This document shows, piece after piece, positions 16,764 through 25,401 of a DNA stretch of 64,000 nucleotides; the first letter of the stretch is position 1, and each line of letters begins with the position of its first letter. The translations under genes and the position numbers were made by a program. The stretch covers positions 2,223,418 to 2,287,417 of the forward strand of contig NZ_CP009687.1 of the NCBI RefSeq assembly GCF_001042715.1, in the 5' to 3' direction. Source of the DNA: Clostridium aceticum (GTDB lineage: Bacteria > Bacillota > Clostridia > Peptostreptococcales > Natronincolaceae). The notes below the pieces were generated by a model that was given only the letters and a program-made list of their open reading frames with translations, did no database searches and had not been told where the DNA came from.

Positions 16764-17222
16764 TTATGATATTGTTCCCTGCACACTTCTGACCAATTCG
16801 GTAAAATAATGATAATTTTTTCGAATACCATAAACGGTAAGGGGTCTTCCTATTGTCACAATGTTTAATCGTCTAGATAGAAAGCCTCCCAGTCTAGTAG
16901 AGTTATTTAGTAAAGACGTTACGTTGATAATGACCAAATCCTTTTTATAGCTGCTCATCCACTGACTATAAAGCTCGTAAGCCATTTTTGTATAGTAATT
17001 TCGAGCATGTCCCATACCCATAACATAAATCTTATGCCCCTTCCTATCTACCCCCATAGGTAGAGGCTTGCCTATTTCTTCATTTTGTGCTTTATCATAA
17101 AAAGGTATGGCCAATATCTCCTCCTTCGTTGGATGGCGATCTATAGGCAAATAACCCATATGAATAGATGCGGTAACAACAGAGGAGTGGGCTCCACCAA
17201 AACAACTGTATATAATATTCAT
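16764..17222 (-). CDS. DUF3189 family protein
   Basis: A 152-residue protein beginning IIYSCFGGAHSSVVTASIHMGYLP, the usual start of DUF3189, found in spore-forming Clostridia. The early Cys and the FGGAHSS segment are conserved in the family as I recall it. The function is unknown. It is the last gene of a minus-strand group with the YIEGIA protein and a second, shorter DUF3189-like protein, which suggests a sporulation role. Confidence 0.75.
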   Translation of the reverse strand: MNIIYSCFGGAHSSVVTASIHMGYLPIDRHPTKEEILAIPFYDKAQNEEIGKPLPMGVDRKGHKIYVMGMGHARNYYTKMAYELYSQWMSSYKKDLVIINVTSLLNNSTRLGGFLSRRLNIVTIGRPLTVYGIRKNYHYFTELVRSVQGTIS

Positions 17223-17249
17223 GGATAGTTATATACCCCCCTTCAGCGT

Positions 17250-17516
17250 TTATTTTATATCAATAATTTTTATTTCTTCACCATAAATAGAGGATAAACC
17301 CTCCATAACATTTCTGTAGATAGTTAGATTTCTACCTCCATCAGCTATATATACCTCATTTAAATCCTCATCTAAACCTATATAATAGGGTTTTACTTCT
17401 CTGTTTATCTCTCTTAATCCCTCATGAGGTATACTATTTTCATCCAATTTTAAATGAAGATATGCAGCTTTGTAGGCTGCATACACATTTTTTTTATAAA
17501 CATATATTATTTTCAT
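17250..17516 (-). CDS. short DUF3189-like protein
   Basis: From ATG 17516 (ribosome site AGGTG six bases upstream) this encodes 88 residues. A GTG at 17525 is also in frame but abuts the previous stop with no ribosome site. The start MKIIYVYKKNVYAAYKAAYLHL resembles the opening strand and helix of the neighbouring DUF3189 protein but lacks its Cys/GGAHSS segment. Function unknown. It lies between the YIEGIA partner gene and the longer paralogue. Confidence 0.55.
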   Translation of the reverse strand: MKIIYVYKKNVYAAYKAAYLHLKLDENSIPHEGLREINREVKPYYIGLDEDLNEVYIADGGRNLTIYRNVMEGLSSIYGEEIKIIDIK

Positions 17517-17525
17517 ATGGATCAC

Positions 17526-17717
17526 CTAATGTTTCACAATGATATAAGTGCCTCCTTCTAGGTCATGCACCATACCTCTTGTGGTTTTTGAAATCAATAG
17601 TGCCATTCTTTCCAGTTGTTCTTCATTTTCTACATAAAATATAGGAGCAGACCCCCCCACTTTATCTTTATGCATTGTAACAACTGCAATAATCAACTCG
17701 GTAATACCAATTTCCAT
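17526..17717 (-). CDS. small partner (capping subunit) of the YIEGIA protein
   Basis: I chose ATG 17717 (63 residues), which has GGGGAGG just upstream, over the in-frame ATG at 17738. The sequence starts MEIGITELIIAVVTMHKDKV and contains a GGSAPIFYVENEEQLERMA segment. This matches a small family annotated as the capping complex subunit for YIEGIA, encoded next to it, as here (17 bp apart). The annotation is recalled, not tested. Confidence 0.6.
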   Translation of the reverse strand: MEIGITELIIAVVTMHKDKVGGSAPIFYVENEEQLERMALLISKTTRGMVHDLEGGTYIIVKH

Positions 17718-17754
17718 TCTTCTTCCTCCCCTTAACATCCCAAGGGATTTTTAT

Positions 17755-18681
17755 TTATTCCTTCATACCAGCCTTTTTTTTCCCAACATAAGAATCTAAT
17801 GGTTTTCGTTTGGAGGATTCTATGATGGGGGTTCTTCTTACTGCTTCAATGAGATATTCAACGTTAGGCTCCATCGCTACAATTGCCATAACAATGTTTC
17901 CATTTTCTGGATTCCTTCTTGCTATAGGTGTAAAGTCAGGTTCGTCTACATCCTTTCTAATCCCCAGTTGAATAGCTGCATTATGTTGTATGGCTTGCCG
18001 CTGTCCTATATTAGATAAAACCGCTATAGCATTATCGTCTTTAGGAATAATTTCTACTGCAATACCATTTTTTACAAAAGTTTCTCTTGAATCCTTTAAC
18101 CCTATGTTCATAATAATTACACCTGCTACGGTTAACAAAGGACCTTCAAAGGTAATTTTGGCTTCTCTTACTTCTGCTATATCATCAATTAGCTTTGTTT
18201 CTAGCATTTTATTTAGAGCATTAATCACAATAGCGCCTATAATAATCCCAAGGATTGCTCTAATGAAGATGGAAAGCTGTAATATTTCTCCTATATACAT
18301 AGCAGTTCCAGTAGCAGTTGCCGTGATAATTGCCATGTAATTTCTAGCTTCAAAGGTTTTTGCTATATCTTCGATATAAGCTGTACCCTTTGGAACTAAT
18401 TCAGTAGGTTCAATATTATCTAAGCTCTCCCTCTCTAAACTTCTAACATCTCTAAAATGTTGTGCAGCAATAGCCAGAAATGTAACCGCCACATACTCTT
18501 TTTCTGTAATGGCTGGAATAACAACAGCTCCCAACCCTGCTGCTATCACACCTAAGGTGAAATGAGATAAATAGGCTTGTGGATAAGTAGGATACTGCCT
18601 ATAATCTATTTTCATCATATATGTTCTAGCAATTACACCCATGACCATTGAAACAATTATTGTAATAAAGTGTTTATCCAA
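17755..18681 (-). CDS. YIEGIA family membrane protein
   Basis: A 308-residue membrane protein with several hydrophobic segments in its N-terminal 190 residues and a soluble C-terminal region. It contains KGTAYIEDIAKTFEARNYM, a variant (YIEDIA) of the motif the family is named for. The family is restricted to spore formers as far as I know and has no established biochemistry. It follows spoIIP by 13 bp in transcription order. Confidence 0.75.
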   Translation of the reverse strand: MDKHFITIIVSMVMGVIARTYMMKIDYRQYPTYPQAYLSHFTLGVIAAGLGAVVIPAITEKEYVAVTFLAIAAQHFRDVRSLERESLDNIEPTELVPKGTAYIEDIAKTFEARNYMAIITATATGTAMYIGEILQLSIFIRAILGIIIGAIVINALNKMLETKLIDDIAEVREAKITFEGPLLTVAGVIIMNIGLKDSRETFVKNGIAVEIIPKDDNAIAVLSNIGQRQAIQHNAAIQLGIRKDVDEPDFTPIARRNPENGNIVMAIVAMEPNVEYLIEAVRRTPIIESSKRKPLDSYVGKKKAGMKE

Positions 18682-18694
18682 TTACAGCACCCAC

Positions 18695-19885
18695 CTATTT
18701 TCTCTTTCTTCTTCCCAAAAAGTTAGCAAACTCCTGCTTAAAATTAGAAAGTTTTGATTTCCATTCATTTCCGCCACTACTTATAAATAGAAAGGCGAAA
18801 CCTCCTATGGCTATTACAGCGATCAAACCAATGATTCCTACACCAGAACCTGTGTTGCTTTCTTCCACGCCTCCAGTTTCCTGGGGTGTTGGAGCAGCAC
18901 CTTCCTCATCAGCAGCCTCTTCTTCTATAATTCCTCCAAACAATGCAGTTGTTACAACTTCGGCTAAATAGCCAGCTGCCTTTTCTGCTCTCTGTCTTGT
19001 ATGCTGATAAGTCCCCATTTCTACTAACATAGCTCTTGGCGTTAAATCTTGATTATAGTCGCCCTTTGCATAGAAAATATCTTTAATCAAACCTGGGCGA
19101 CTTTCATCGGCTACTGCCTTTACCTGCATGGCTAGCTCTTCATTCGCTTTGAAATTTTGATTACGTCTTCCTATAACTAATCTTACTTTTGAAGCAGGCT
19201 CCCCATCTATTTCTGTCAAATATGCCTCTGCCGGTGTAGCATCTCTATGGACATCGATTAAAGTCCCAATTCCTTGATCTCGCATCAGTTGTACTGCTGT
19301 TCTTCGAGATCTTTTATAGGCTCCTGCATCATGTGGTTCATGGGAAGTATTATCAAATACACCTTCAACACCATAATTATCAAAACTATTTTTCAGTGTC
19401 TCTGCCACCTTCAATATGCCGCCCCCACCTTCAATACTTTCACTACCATCGGTGGGTGTATAGGATTCAGCACTATGGGTTGCATAAATTCCTACACGTC
19501 GATCTTGTTCTTCTTCTCCATTTTCTCCCTCTTCTTGAGCCAAAATTAATGCAGCTAATCCTCCCTCTTTTAGGGCTAATTGTACTTTTTGAAGGGCTTC
19601 TTTATTAACCTTTGGTAACTGTACCTCCTTAACAAACTCTGCATAGGCTAAATGATTCCTTGTGTTTACCCGTACAACATGATACATTTTGTTATCTCCG
19701 CTTAAGTACTGATCTCCTCTTGAAACCTCTCTGGCTGTTTCAAACAACAGTTGATTGTTTTCCGCATCGTAAACTCTATAGTATTTACCATGCTCTCCAT
19801 ACCAGTCATCTCCATGAGCGATTGGAAGGGTAATTAGCATTAGGACTAAGATTATAGCAAGACATAGACTTAATTTACTTTTCAT
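18695..19885 (-). CDS. spoIIP: stage II sporulation protein P, peptidoglycan amidase/endopeptidase
   Basis: The start is ATG 19885 with GAGGTG upstream, overlapping the DUF1614 gene by 11 bp (396 residues). An N-terminal signal segment (residues 4-24) is followed by an SpoIIP catalytic domain: THSAESY with the first zinc-type His, DVHRDA, and VEMGT near its end. A low-complexity linker leads to a C-terminal membrane helix (GIIGLIAVIAIGGFAFLF), unlike Bacillus SpoIIP, whose anchor is N-terminal. SpoIIP cuts stem peptides and glycan links to drive engulfment. I see no spoIID or spoIIM in the window. Confidence 0.88.
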   Translation of the reverse strand: MKSKLSLCLAIILVLMLITLPIAHGDDWYGEHGKYYRVYDAENNQLLFETAREVSRGDQYLSGDNKMYHVVRVNTRNHLAYAEFVKEVQLPKVNKEALQKVQLALKEGGLAALILAQEEGENGEEEQDRRVGIYATHSAESYTPTDGSESIEGGGGILKVAETLKNSFDNYGVEGVFDNTSHEPHDAGAYKRSRRTAVQLMRDQGIGTLIDVHRDATPAEAYLTEIDGEPASKVRLVIGRRNQNFKANEELAMQVKAVADESRPGLIKDIFYAKGDYNQDLTPRAMLVEMGTYQHTRQRAEKAAGYLAEVVTTALFGGIIEEEAADEEGAAPTPQETGGVEESNTGSGVGIIGLIAVIAIGGFAFLFISSGGNEWKSKLSNFKQEFANFLGRRKRK

Positions 19886-20597
19886 CTTTGTCACCTCTTT
19901 TTTCTTCATCATCCTTTTGTGATTTTTTTTCACTTTCACCTAATGTGCTGACAAAATGTCCTTTTTCAAAGTGCATATCTTTTTTTGCTGTTCCCCCCTG
20001 TAGTCTTTCTCTGATTTCTCCTATAACCTCTGCTAATAAGACAGCAAAAACTCCTGCAATGACAGTAGTATCTACCCCACCTGCTCCACCAAACCTAGTA
20101 GGTGCTGGTATATTATTGATGGCATTGATCACCATCTGTATGACATCTGTAATAACCACCCCAACAACTCCAGCAATGAAAGCAGCTCTTCTAGATCTTC
20201 CAAGAACATAGGCAATAATTCCTGCTATCATGGCATAAACATAGTTAGGCTCTATATTCTGTGCCTCTGGTTCTGCAGGAAGTATGTACCTTTGTGTTGC
20301 ATAAATCACTGCTCCTGCTACAATAGCTGCGATGACAGCTCGCCATCTTTCTTTCCCGGTCTCAGCTTTAATAAACAGATAAATAGCTAGCGCCATGGGA
20401 ATAACAAATCCTCCTATATTAAAGGACACATTTTCGGTGATATTTATATCCGGCAAAAAAATTGTAGATACAACAATTGCAATGATAATTGCTATTGCTG
20501 CTTTGTCACTCAATCTCAGACGATCTAACACTCTTTCTGCTAAACCTGCAAAAATCAGTATAGATACAACGATGAGTAGAATCATTCCTATAGCCAT
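19875..20597 (-). CDS. DUF1614 membrane protein
   Basis: A 240-residue protein with about six hydrophobic segments and a charged cytosolic tail (KGHFVSTLGESEKKSQKDDEEKRG). Glycine-rich stretches (RFGGAGGVDTTVIAG and IGGFVIP) fit DUF1614. The function is unknown. It is the first gene of the DUF1614-spoIIP-YIEGIA-partner-DUF3189 group, and its 3' end overlaps spoIIP, so co-expression during sporulation is likely. Confidence 0.75.
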   Translation of the reverse strand: MAIGMILLIVVSILIFAGLAERVLDRLRLSDKAAIAIIIAIVVSTIFLPDINITENVSFNIGGFVIPMALAIYLFIKAETGKERWRAVIAAIVAGAVIYATQRYILPAEPEAQNIEPNYVYAMIAGIIAYVLGRSRRAAFIAGVVGVVITDVIQMVINAINNIPAPTRFGGAGGVDTTVIAGVFAVLLAEVIGEIRERLQGGTAKKDMHFEKGHFVSTLGESEKKSQKDDEEKRGDKDEK

Positions 20598-20704
20598 AAT
20601 TTTTCCTCCTTATAAAATGAAAATAATATTACATTGCTTATTTTTATAATTCCCTTGACAGTATGAAACTATACAGAAGGTTTATCATTGCTTACTATCC
20701 TAAC

Positions 20705-20746
20705 AAAAAAAGGAAGATATTTTTCGGTAAAATATCTTCCTTTTTT
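20705..20746 (-). terminator. strong hairpin terminator downstream of the kinase gene
   Basis: AAAAAAGGAAGATATTTT pairs with AAAATATCTTCCTTTTTT. It has T-runs on both strands. Confidence 0.7.
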
Positions 20747-20790
20747 AAAAGCAAATTTTAAGTTTTCCTTCTACACTGCTACGCAATGGA

Positions 20791-20883
20791 GACAGTTCCA
20801 CAGGCACATAAAAAAAGATACGTGTCCGAAGAACTGTCAGACTGGATGATGATTGCCACCCTGAGCGTAGCGAATGGGTCTTA
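20791..20883. repeat. degraded palindromic repeat
   Basis: GACAGTTC (20791-20798) and GAACTGTC (20831-20838) form an inverted repeat. A CACCCTGAGCGTAGCGAATGG segment similar to the MITE core follows. No terminal inverted repeats remain. Confidence 0.35.
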
Positions 20884-20974
20884 AATAATAAAAACACGAA
20901 TAAAGTTAATTTTTACGCAGTCTACCTTCCCCATGACTTCTCTATCTCAGAAGATTTTAACATATTATTGGCTT

Positions 20975-22738
20975 TTATTTTTCTATAGGAAGAATCACAG
21001 TAAACTCACTACCTTTTCCCTGCTCACTATTTACTTTAATTCTTCCTTTAAAAGATAATATGATATGCTTTACAATAGCTAAACCCAACCCAGTTCCTCC
21101 GACTTTTCTACTTCTAGCTTTATCCACCCGATAAAATCGCTCAAAAAGCCTTGGTAAATCTTTCTTAGGGATACCTATTCCTGTATCCTTTACAGTAATC
21201 ACGATATTATGATATTTTTTATAGCCAGTCAAAAGAACTTTTCCTCCGCTAGGTGTATATTTGATAGCATTATCTATTAGATTGATCAACATCTGTTTAA
21301 ACCAATCTTTGTTGCCATAAATCATTGGAAGATTCATATCTATTTCTGACGATAACTCTATACCTTTGTTGCTTGCAATAGGTCTCATCATTTCTTCTAC
21401 CTGTCTCATCATGTTTGTTGGAAAAACTTCTTCTTGCAAAGCCCTATGCTGAGAATTTTCTATTTCAGATAATGTTAATATATCTTCGATCAGACGTTTT
21501 AATCTTTCTGTTTCTATATCTATGATGTCTAAAAAGCGTTGTTTTGTCTCCTCGTCTTCTATAGTATTTGATTTCAGTGTTTCAACAAATCCACTAATAG
21601 AAGTCAACGGTGTTTTTAACTCGTGAGACACATTCGTTACAAAGTGTGAGCGTATTTTTTCTAACTTTCTTATCTCAGTAATATCCTCAATAACAGTAAC
21701 TAATCCAATAGTTTTGTTAGGGTCGTTTTCTAATCTTATAAGATTGGTGTATACTTTTAAATTTTTTTCTTGAGGATCCTTTACGTTAATTTCAATCTGT
21801 GTTTCTATATTGTCTTGTAAAACTTTTTTTATTTCTTCATCCAATCGATTATTCCTGATTACTTCCAAAATATGTTTGCCTATAGCATCTTTTCCTTCAA
21901 TATTAAATAATTTTTCAGCAGCAGTATTTAACAAGATAACATTTTTCTTATTATCTACTGCTATGATGGGATTTGTAATACTAGTTAATAAAGCTTTAAA
22001 TTTTGTATTGCTATCTGAGAGTTTAGCGATCATCTCCTCTAACCTAACTGCCATATGATTAAAGTGATCTGCCAATTCACCTATTTCATCCTTAGAAGGA
22101 ACATAAACCCTCAAACCTAATCGACCTGTAGCCATTTTTTTTGACACCTCTGTCATCTCTTTTATTGGCTCCATGATCTTCTCAATAAATCGGTAACCTA
22201 TCAAAGCAGCTATGATTAAACCGCTGCCAATAGAGATAGCTATATAATAAAATAAAGTTTGATTTATTTTTTTTATTTCTAAAAGGCTTACCGCCAGTCT
22301 AACGACAACATTTCCTTCATCTGTGTGAAGAGGCAGAGCGATATATAACATATCTAAGTCTACAGTATTACTGTAACGAATTGCTTTACCGACTTCTCCT
22401 CTATAAGCAGCTTGTATTTCTGGTCGATCACGATGATTTTCAATAATTCCTTCTTTTTTAAAAGTCTCTACTAAAACATTCCCATATTCATCAATAATGG
22501 TAATTCTAGTAGTTATTTGATCTCCTAAATCCTGCATTTTTTCTTGCAACCCTGTAGTATTTAAAAAATTATTATCGTCTTCTTTTATAAACTCCTGGAT
22601 AAGAACTGCATTAGAAATTAGTTTTTCCTCTAACTGATTCATATAACTAGAACGAATCAGACTTAAAGATAAAAAACCTGTTAACAAGATCCCCACTAAT
22701 AAAATAACAAAAAAAACAATGAAAATTTTCTTTTGCAC
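20975..22738 (-). CDS. PhoR/WalK-type sensor histidine kinase
   Basis: A 587-residue membrane kinase. Order: membrane helix (about 5-27), extracytoplasmic sensor domain, second membrane helix (about 163-183), HAMP, PAS (about 245-350), HisKA with the phosphoacceptor His in FVTNVSHELKTPLTS, and HATPase with N (NLIDNAIKYTP), DTGIGIP and GGTGLGLAI boxes. It phosphorylates the response regulator 8 bp upstream. The layout fits PhoR or the essential WalK; there are no phosphate transport or walHIJ genes nearby to decide. Confidence 0.92.
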   Translation of the reverse strand: MQKKIFIVFFVILLVGILLTGFLSLSLIRSSYMNQLEEKLISNAVLIQEFIKEDDNNFLNTTGLQEKMQDLGDQITTRITIIDEYGNVLVETFKKEGIIENHRDRPEIQAAYRGEVGKAIRYSNTVDLDMLYIALPLHTDEGNVVVRLAVSLLEIKKINQTLFYYIAISIGSGLIIAALIGYRFIEKIMEPIKEMTEVSKKMATGRLGLRVYVPSKDEIGELADHFNHMAVRLEEMIAKLSDSNTKFKALLTSITNPIIAVDNKKNVILLNTAAEKLFNIEGKDAIGKHILEVIRNNRLDEEIKKVLQDNIETQIEINVKDPQEKNLKVYTNLIRLENDPNKTIGLVTVIEDITEIRKLEKIRSHFVTNVSHELKTPLTSISGFVETLKSNTIEDEETKQRFLDIIDIETERLKRLIEDILTLSEIENSQHRALQEEVFPTNMMRQVEEMMRPIASNKGIELSSEIDMNLPMIYGNKDWFKQMLINLIDNAIKYTPSGGKVLLTGYKKYHNIVITVKDTGIGIPKKDLPRLFERFYRVDKARSRKVGGTGLGLAIVKHIILSFKGRIKVNSEQGKGSEFTVILPIEK

Positions 22739-22746
22739 TTTTCCAC

Positions 22747-23436
22747 CTACTTCATCTTATATCCCACGCCTCTAATGGTTTCTATATATTTTCCGCTTTC
22801 GTCATCTCCTATTTTTTTTCTCAAGTGCCGAATATGTACATCTACAGTTCTTGTTTCTCCAAAATAATCATAGCCCCATACTTCATCTAAAAGTACATTT
22901 CTTGACATGACCTTGTCCCTATTTTCTAACAACATTTTCAATAACTCAAACTCCTTCAAGGTCAGTTCTACTGACCTGCCACTCACTGAGACTTCATGCT
23001 TTTCTAAATCCATGATAATATCTCTTAATTTTAATACTTTTACTTCTTGCTTCTTTACATCCTCGATTCTTCTTAAGACTGCTTTTACCCTAGCTACTAA
23101 TTCTCTTACACTAAAGGGTTTTGTAACATAATCGTCAGCCCCTAACTCTAATCCTAAAATGCGATCAGTTTCCTCGCTCTTTGCTGTCAGCATGATGATG
23201 GGAAGTTTATTCAGCCCCTCTATTTTTCGTATTTCCTTGCACACTTCTAACCCATCTATACCAGGAAGCATTAAATCTAATATCACCAAATCCACCACAT
23301 TATTATGAAGTAAATCTACGCAATCCTCACCATTATCACTAGTTAGCACGTAAAAACCGTTTTTTTCTAAATTAAATTTGATTAGTTCTAAAATATGTTC
23401 TTCGTCGTCTACTACCAAAATTCTTCTCTTATCCAT
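22747..23436 (-). CDS. OmpR/PhoB-family response regulator
   Basis: A 229-residue protein with an N-terminal receiver domain (acidic pocket D10/D11, phosphoacceptor D54 in LVILDLMLPG, Lys in TKPF) and a C-terminal winged helix-turn-helix (about 130-229, with VDVHIRHLRKKIG). It binds DNA after phosphorylation by the adjacent kinase. PhoP/PhoB or WalR are the close relatives. The gene lies 12 bp after pgeF, so the pair may be transcribed with it. Confidence 0.92.
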   Translation of the reverse strand: MDKRRILVVDDEEHILELIKFNLEKNGFYVLTSDNGEDCVDLLHNNVVDLVILDLMLPGIDGLEVCKEIRKIEGLNKLPIIMLTAKSEETDRILGLELGADDYVTKPFSVRELVARVKAVLRRIEDVKKQEVKVLKLRDIIMDLEKHEVSVSGRSVELTLKEFELLKMLLENRDKVMSRNVLLDEVWGYDYFGETRTVDVHIRHLRKKIGDDESGKYIETIRGVGYKMK

Positions 23437-23448
23437 TCACTTGCCCCC

Positions 23449-24273
23449 TTATTCAGCTAGTTCAATCACAGAAGCCATTCTTCCAGTAAGTCCTTTTTCT
23501 TTACGATGAGAATAAAACAAATCTGTGCTGCAAGCAGTACATAGACCTGCTATACTTATATTTCTATCTACTAAGCCTATTTCCTTTAAGGCTATCCTAT
23601 TAGCTTCCCATAAATCCAGCATATACTTCCCCTCAGAAGTTGGAAATGCAATGTTTGAAGCATTTGTAAAATTTGTGTTAAATCTTTGGATTACCTCGCT
23701 TGATACCTCATAACAACACTTTCCTATAGAAGGTCCTATAGCTACAACAATATCTTCTGCTCTAGAATCAAACTCCTTCATCATCTTTTCCACTGTCTTT
23801 TGACCTATTTTTAGTGCTGTTCCCTTCCATCCTGCATGGACAGCGGCCACAATCTTCTCTACAGGATCAGCAAATAACAAAGGTACGCAGTCAGCATGAA
23901 AGGTCATAAGCGCTACTGCTGATGCATCAGTAATGAGGGCATCCACTTGACTAAAGTCTTTATCATAAAGAACTCCCTTTCCTCTATCTTCTATGGTAAC
24001 AATTTTTATACCATCACTATGTACTTGATCTGACAACACCAGGTTTTCAAGTTTTACATCTATGGCTTCACAGAAACCTTGTAGGTTGGCCATTACATGA
24101 TTTTTATCATCATTGGTTTTAAAGCTTAAGTTCAGTGTACTATTATGATCTTTACTTACTCCACCTATCCTTGTGCTGAATCCATGCTTTACTATACCTA
24201 GCTGCTGTAGTCCCTCCGAAACAACAACCTTTACCCCTTTTTTCTCTATAATTTTAAAAGCCAATTTCCTCAC
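23449..24273 (-). CDS. pgeF: peptidoglycan editing factor PgeF (YlmD/YfiH, laccase domain)
   Basis: A 274-residue protein with the conserved Zn/Cu ligands of the family in LSDQVHSD, TFHADCVPLLFADP and AAVHAGWKGT, and a FYSHRKEKGLTGRMA end. PgeF removes wrongly incorporated serine-type stem peptides from cell-wall precursors; the family also acts on purine nucleosides. It lies in a group with nrdR and the sporulation sigma factors, as ylmD lies near sigG in Bacillus. Confidence 0.9.
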   Translation of the reverse strand: MRKLAFKIIEKKGVKVVVSEGLQQLGIVKHGFSTRIGGVSKDHNSTLNLSFKTNDDKNHVMANLQGFCEAIDVKLENLVLSDQVHSDGIKIVTIEDRGKGVLYDKDFSQVDALITDASAVALMTFHADCVPLLFADPVEKIVAAVHAGWKGTALKIGQKTVEKMMKEFDSRAEDIVVAIGPSIGKCCYEVSSEVIQRFNTNFTNASNIAFPTSEGKYMLDLWEANRIALKEIGLVDRNISIAGLCTACSTDLFYSHRKEKGLTGRMASVIELAE

Positions 24274-24345
24274 TCCTTTAATGAATTTACGATTTCATAC
24301 CTTCATTATTTCCATTCATATTTTATATTATCAATGTCTAAAGAC

Positions 24346-24391
24346 ATAAAAAAACCCAGCCTATAAAACATATATATATATATGTGCTGGG
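24346..24391 (-). terminator. terminator of nrdR
   Basis: CCCAGC (24355-24360) pairs with GCTGGG (24386-24391) around an AT-repeat loop. On the minus strand a run of seven T follows. Confidence 0.75.
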
Positions 24392-24413
24392 ACTTTGTAA
24401 CAACATCAATGGC

Positions 24414-24875
24414 TTAATTGGTTTTTTCTTTCAATAGTTTTCTTAATTCTCCCATAAAAGTATTAATATCTTTAAACTCTCTATAGACAGAAGCAAATCG
24501 AACATACGCCACTTCATCTAGCTTCTTTATATGCTCCATTACCAGTTCTCCAATAAATTCTGTTTTGATTTCTTTCTCCATAGAATTATAGAGTTGTTTT
24601 TCTATTTCATTAACGATATTTTCTATATCACATAGTGCTACAGGTCTTTTTTCACAGGCCTTAATCATGCCCTTTAAAATTTTATTACGATTAAAAGATT
24701 CTCTATTTCCAGTTTTTTTAATTACAATTAAAGGCAACTCTTCTATTTTTTCATAGGTTGTAAATCTTCTGCTACAAGCAATACATTCTCTTCTTCGGCG
24801 GATTGATTGACCTTCATCCGTAGGTCTTGAATCCACAACCTTTGATTCACCATCACCACAAAAAGGACAGTTCAT
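24414..24875 (-). CDS. nrdR: transcriptional repressor NrdR
   Basis: The start is ATG 24875, after GGAGGTG, giving 153 residues, the usual length. It has an N-terminal zinc ribbon (CPFC at 3-6 and CIAC near 31-34) and an ATP-cone domain (about 49-139). NrdR senses ATP/dATP and represses ribonucleotide reductase genes through NrdR boxes. No nrd genes lie in the window. Confidence 0.96.
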   Translation of the reverse strand: MNCPFCGDGESKVVDSRPTDEGQSIRRRRECIACSRRFTTYEKIEELPLIVIKKTGNRESFNRNKILKGMIKACEKRPVALCDIENIVNEIEKQLYNSMEKEIKTEFIGELVMEHIKKLDEVAYVRFASVYREFKDINTFMGELRKLLKEKTN

Positions 24876-24953
24876 CTTATGTTCACCTCCTAAGTGATTA
24901 CTTTTTAAGTTCATTATAATATACAGGTTCCAGTATGTCTAATGAAATCCCAG

Positions 24954-25262
24954 CTATTTTTTATTTTTTACTTCTTTTGAGTAAAAATCATCTTCTTCAT
25001 CATAATAATTTAGATGAGGTTCAATATTACTTTTCACTTCTACTAAAATCACATCAATGCCTATTTTCTTAATTTCCGCCCACGTCACTTCACTCTCCAA
25101 CTCTTTCCCAAATAAACCTAGGAATTTTTCGCTGTTTGGGACAATAATGGCATTGATCTTACCCTTTTCCAAGTTTACATCAATATCAGAGATCAATCCT
25201 AACCTTCTACCGTCAGTTATATTAATCACTTCTTTTTCTGTTAAATCCGATGCTCGAATCAT
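24954..25262 (-). CDS. YlmC/YmxH family sporulation protein (PRC-barrel)
   Basis: From ATG 25262 (GGAGGTG site) it encodes 102 residues beginning MIRASDLTEKEVINITDGRRLG, the typical YlmC/YmxH opening, with one PRC-barrel fold. The family is common in spore formers next to sigG and nrdR, as here. Its role is not established; it may act as a small adaptor. Confidence 0.85.
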   Translation of the reverse strand: MIRASDLTEKEVINITDGRRLGLISDIDVNLEKGKINAIIVPNSEKFLGLFGKELESEVTWAEIKKIGIDVILVEVKSNIEPHLNYYDEEDDFYSKEVKNKK

Positions 25263-25330
25263 CTTTTCACCTCCATAAAATGTAGCAGTACTATACAACA
25301 TGTTTATGGACTTGCTCTTGACTTTATGCC

Positions 25331-25384
25331 TAAAAAATAAAAATGCACTCCAAACATTAGGGTTGTATCTAATGTTTGGAGTGC
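25331..25384 (-). terminator. terminator of sigG
   Basis: A perfect 15-bp stem (GCACTCCAAACATTA at 25345, TAATGTTTGGAGTGC at 25370) is followed on the minus strand by an ATTTTTATTTTTT tract. Confidence 0.88.
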
Positions 25385-25401
25385 CCCAAAGCAGATCACT
25401 T

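Larger units (their letters stand above)
20598..20974. other. 377-bp gap with terminator and degraded repeat
   Basis: There is no gene. It holds the phoR-side terminator at 20705-20746, an inverted repeat at 20791-20838 (GACAGTTC and GAACTGTC arms) and, at 20857-20883, a CCCTGAGCGTAGCGAAT stretch like the interior of the MITE-like family but without its ends. Confidence 0.5.

Noticed and set aside
20857-20883. A fourth full MITE-like copy near 20,860.
   Set aside because: Only the CCCTGAGCGTAGCGAAT core is present and there are no terminal repeats; listed as a degraded repeat.
24361-24386. AT dinucleotide repeat as a separate feature.
   Set aside because: It is the loop of the nrdR terminator and needs no further explanation.
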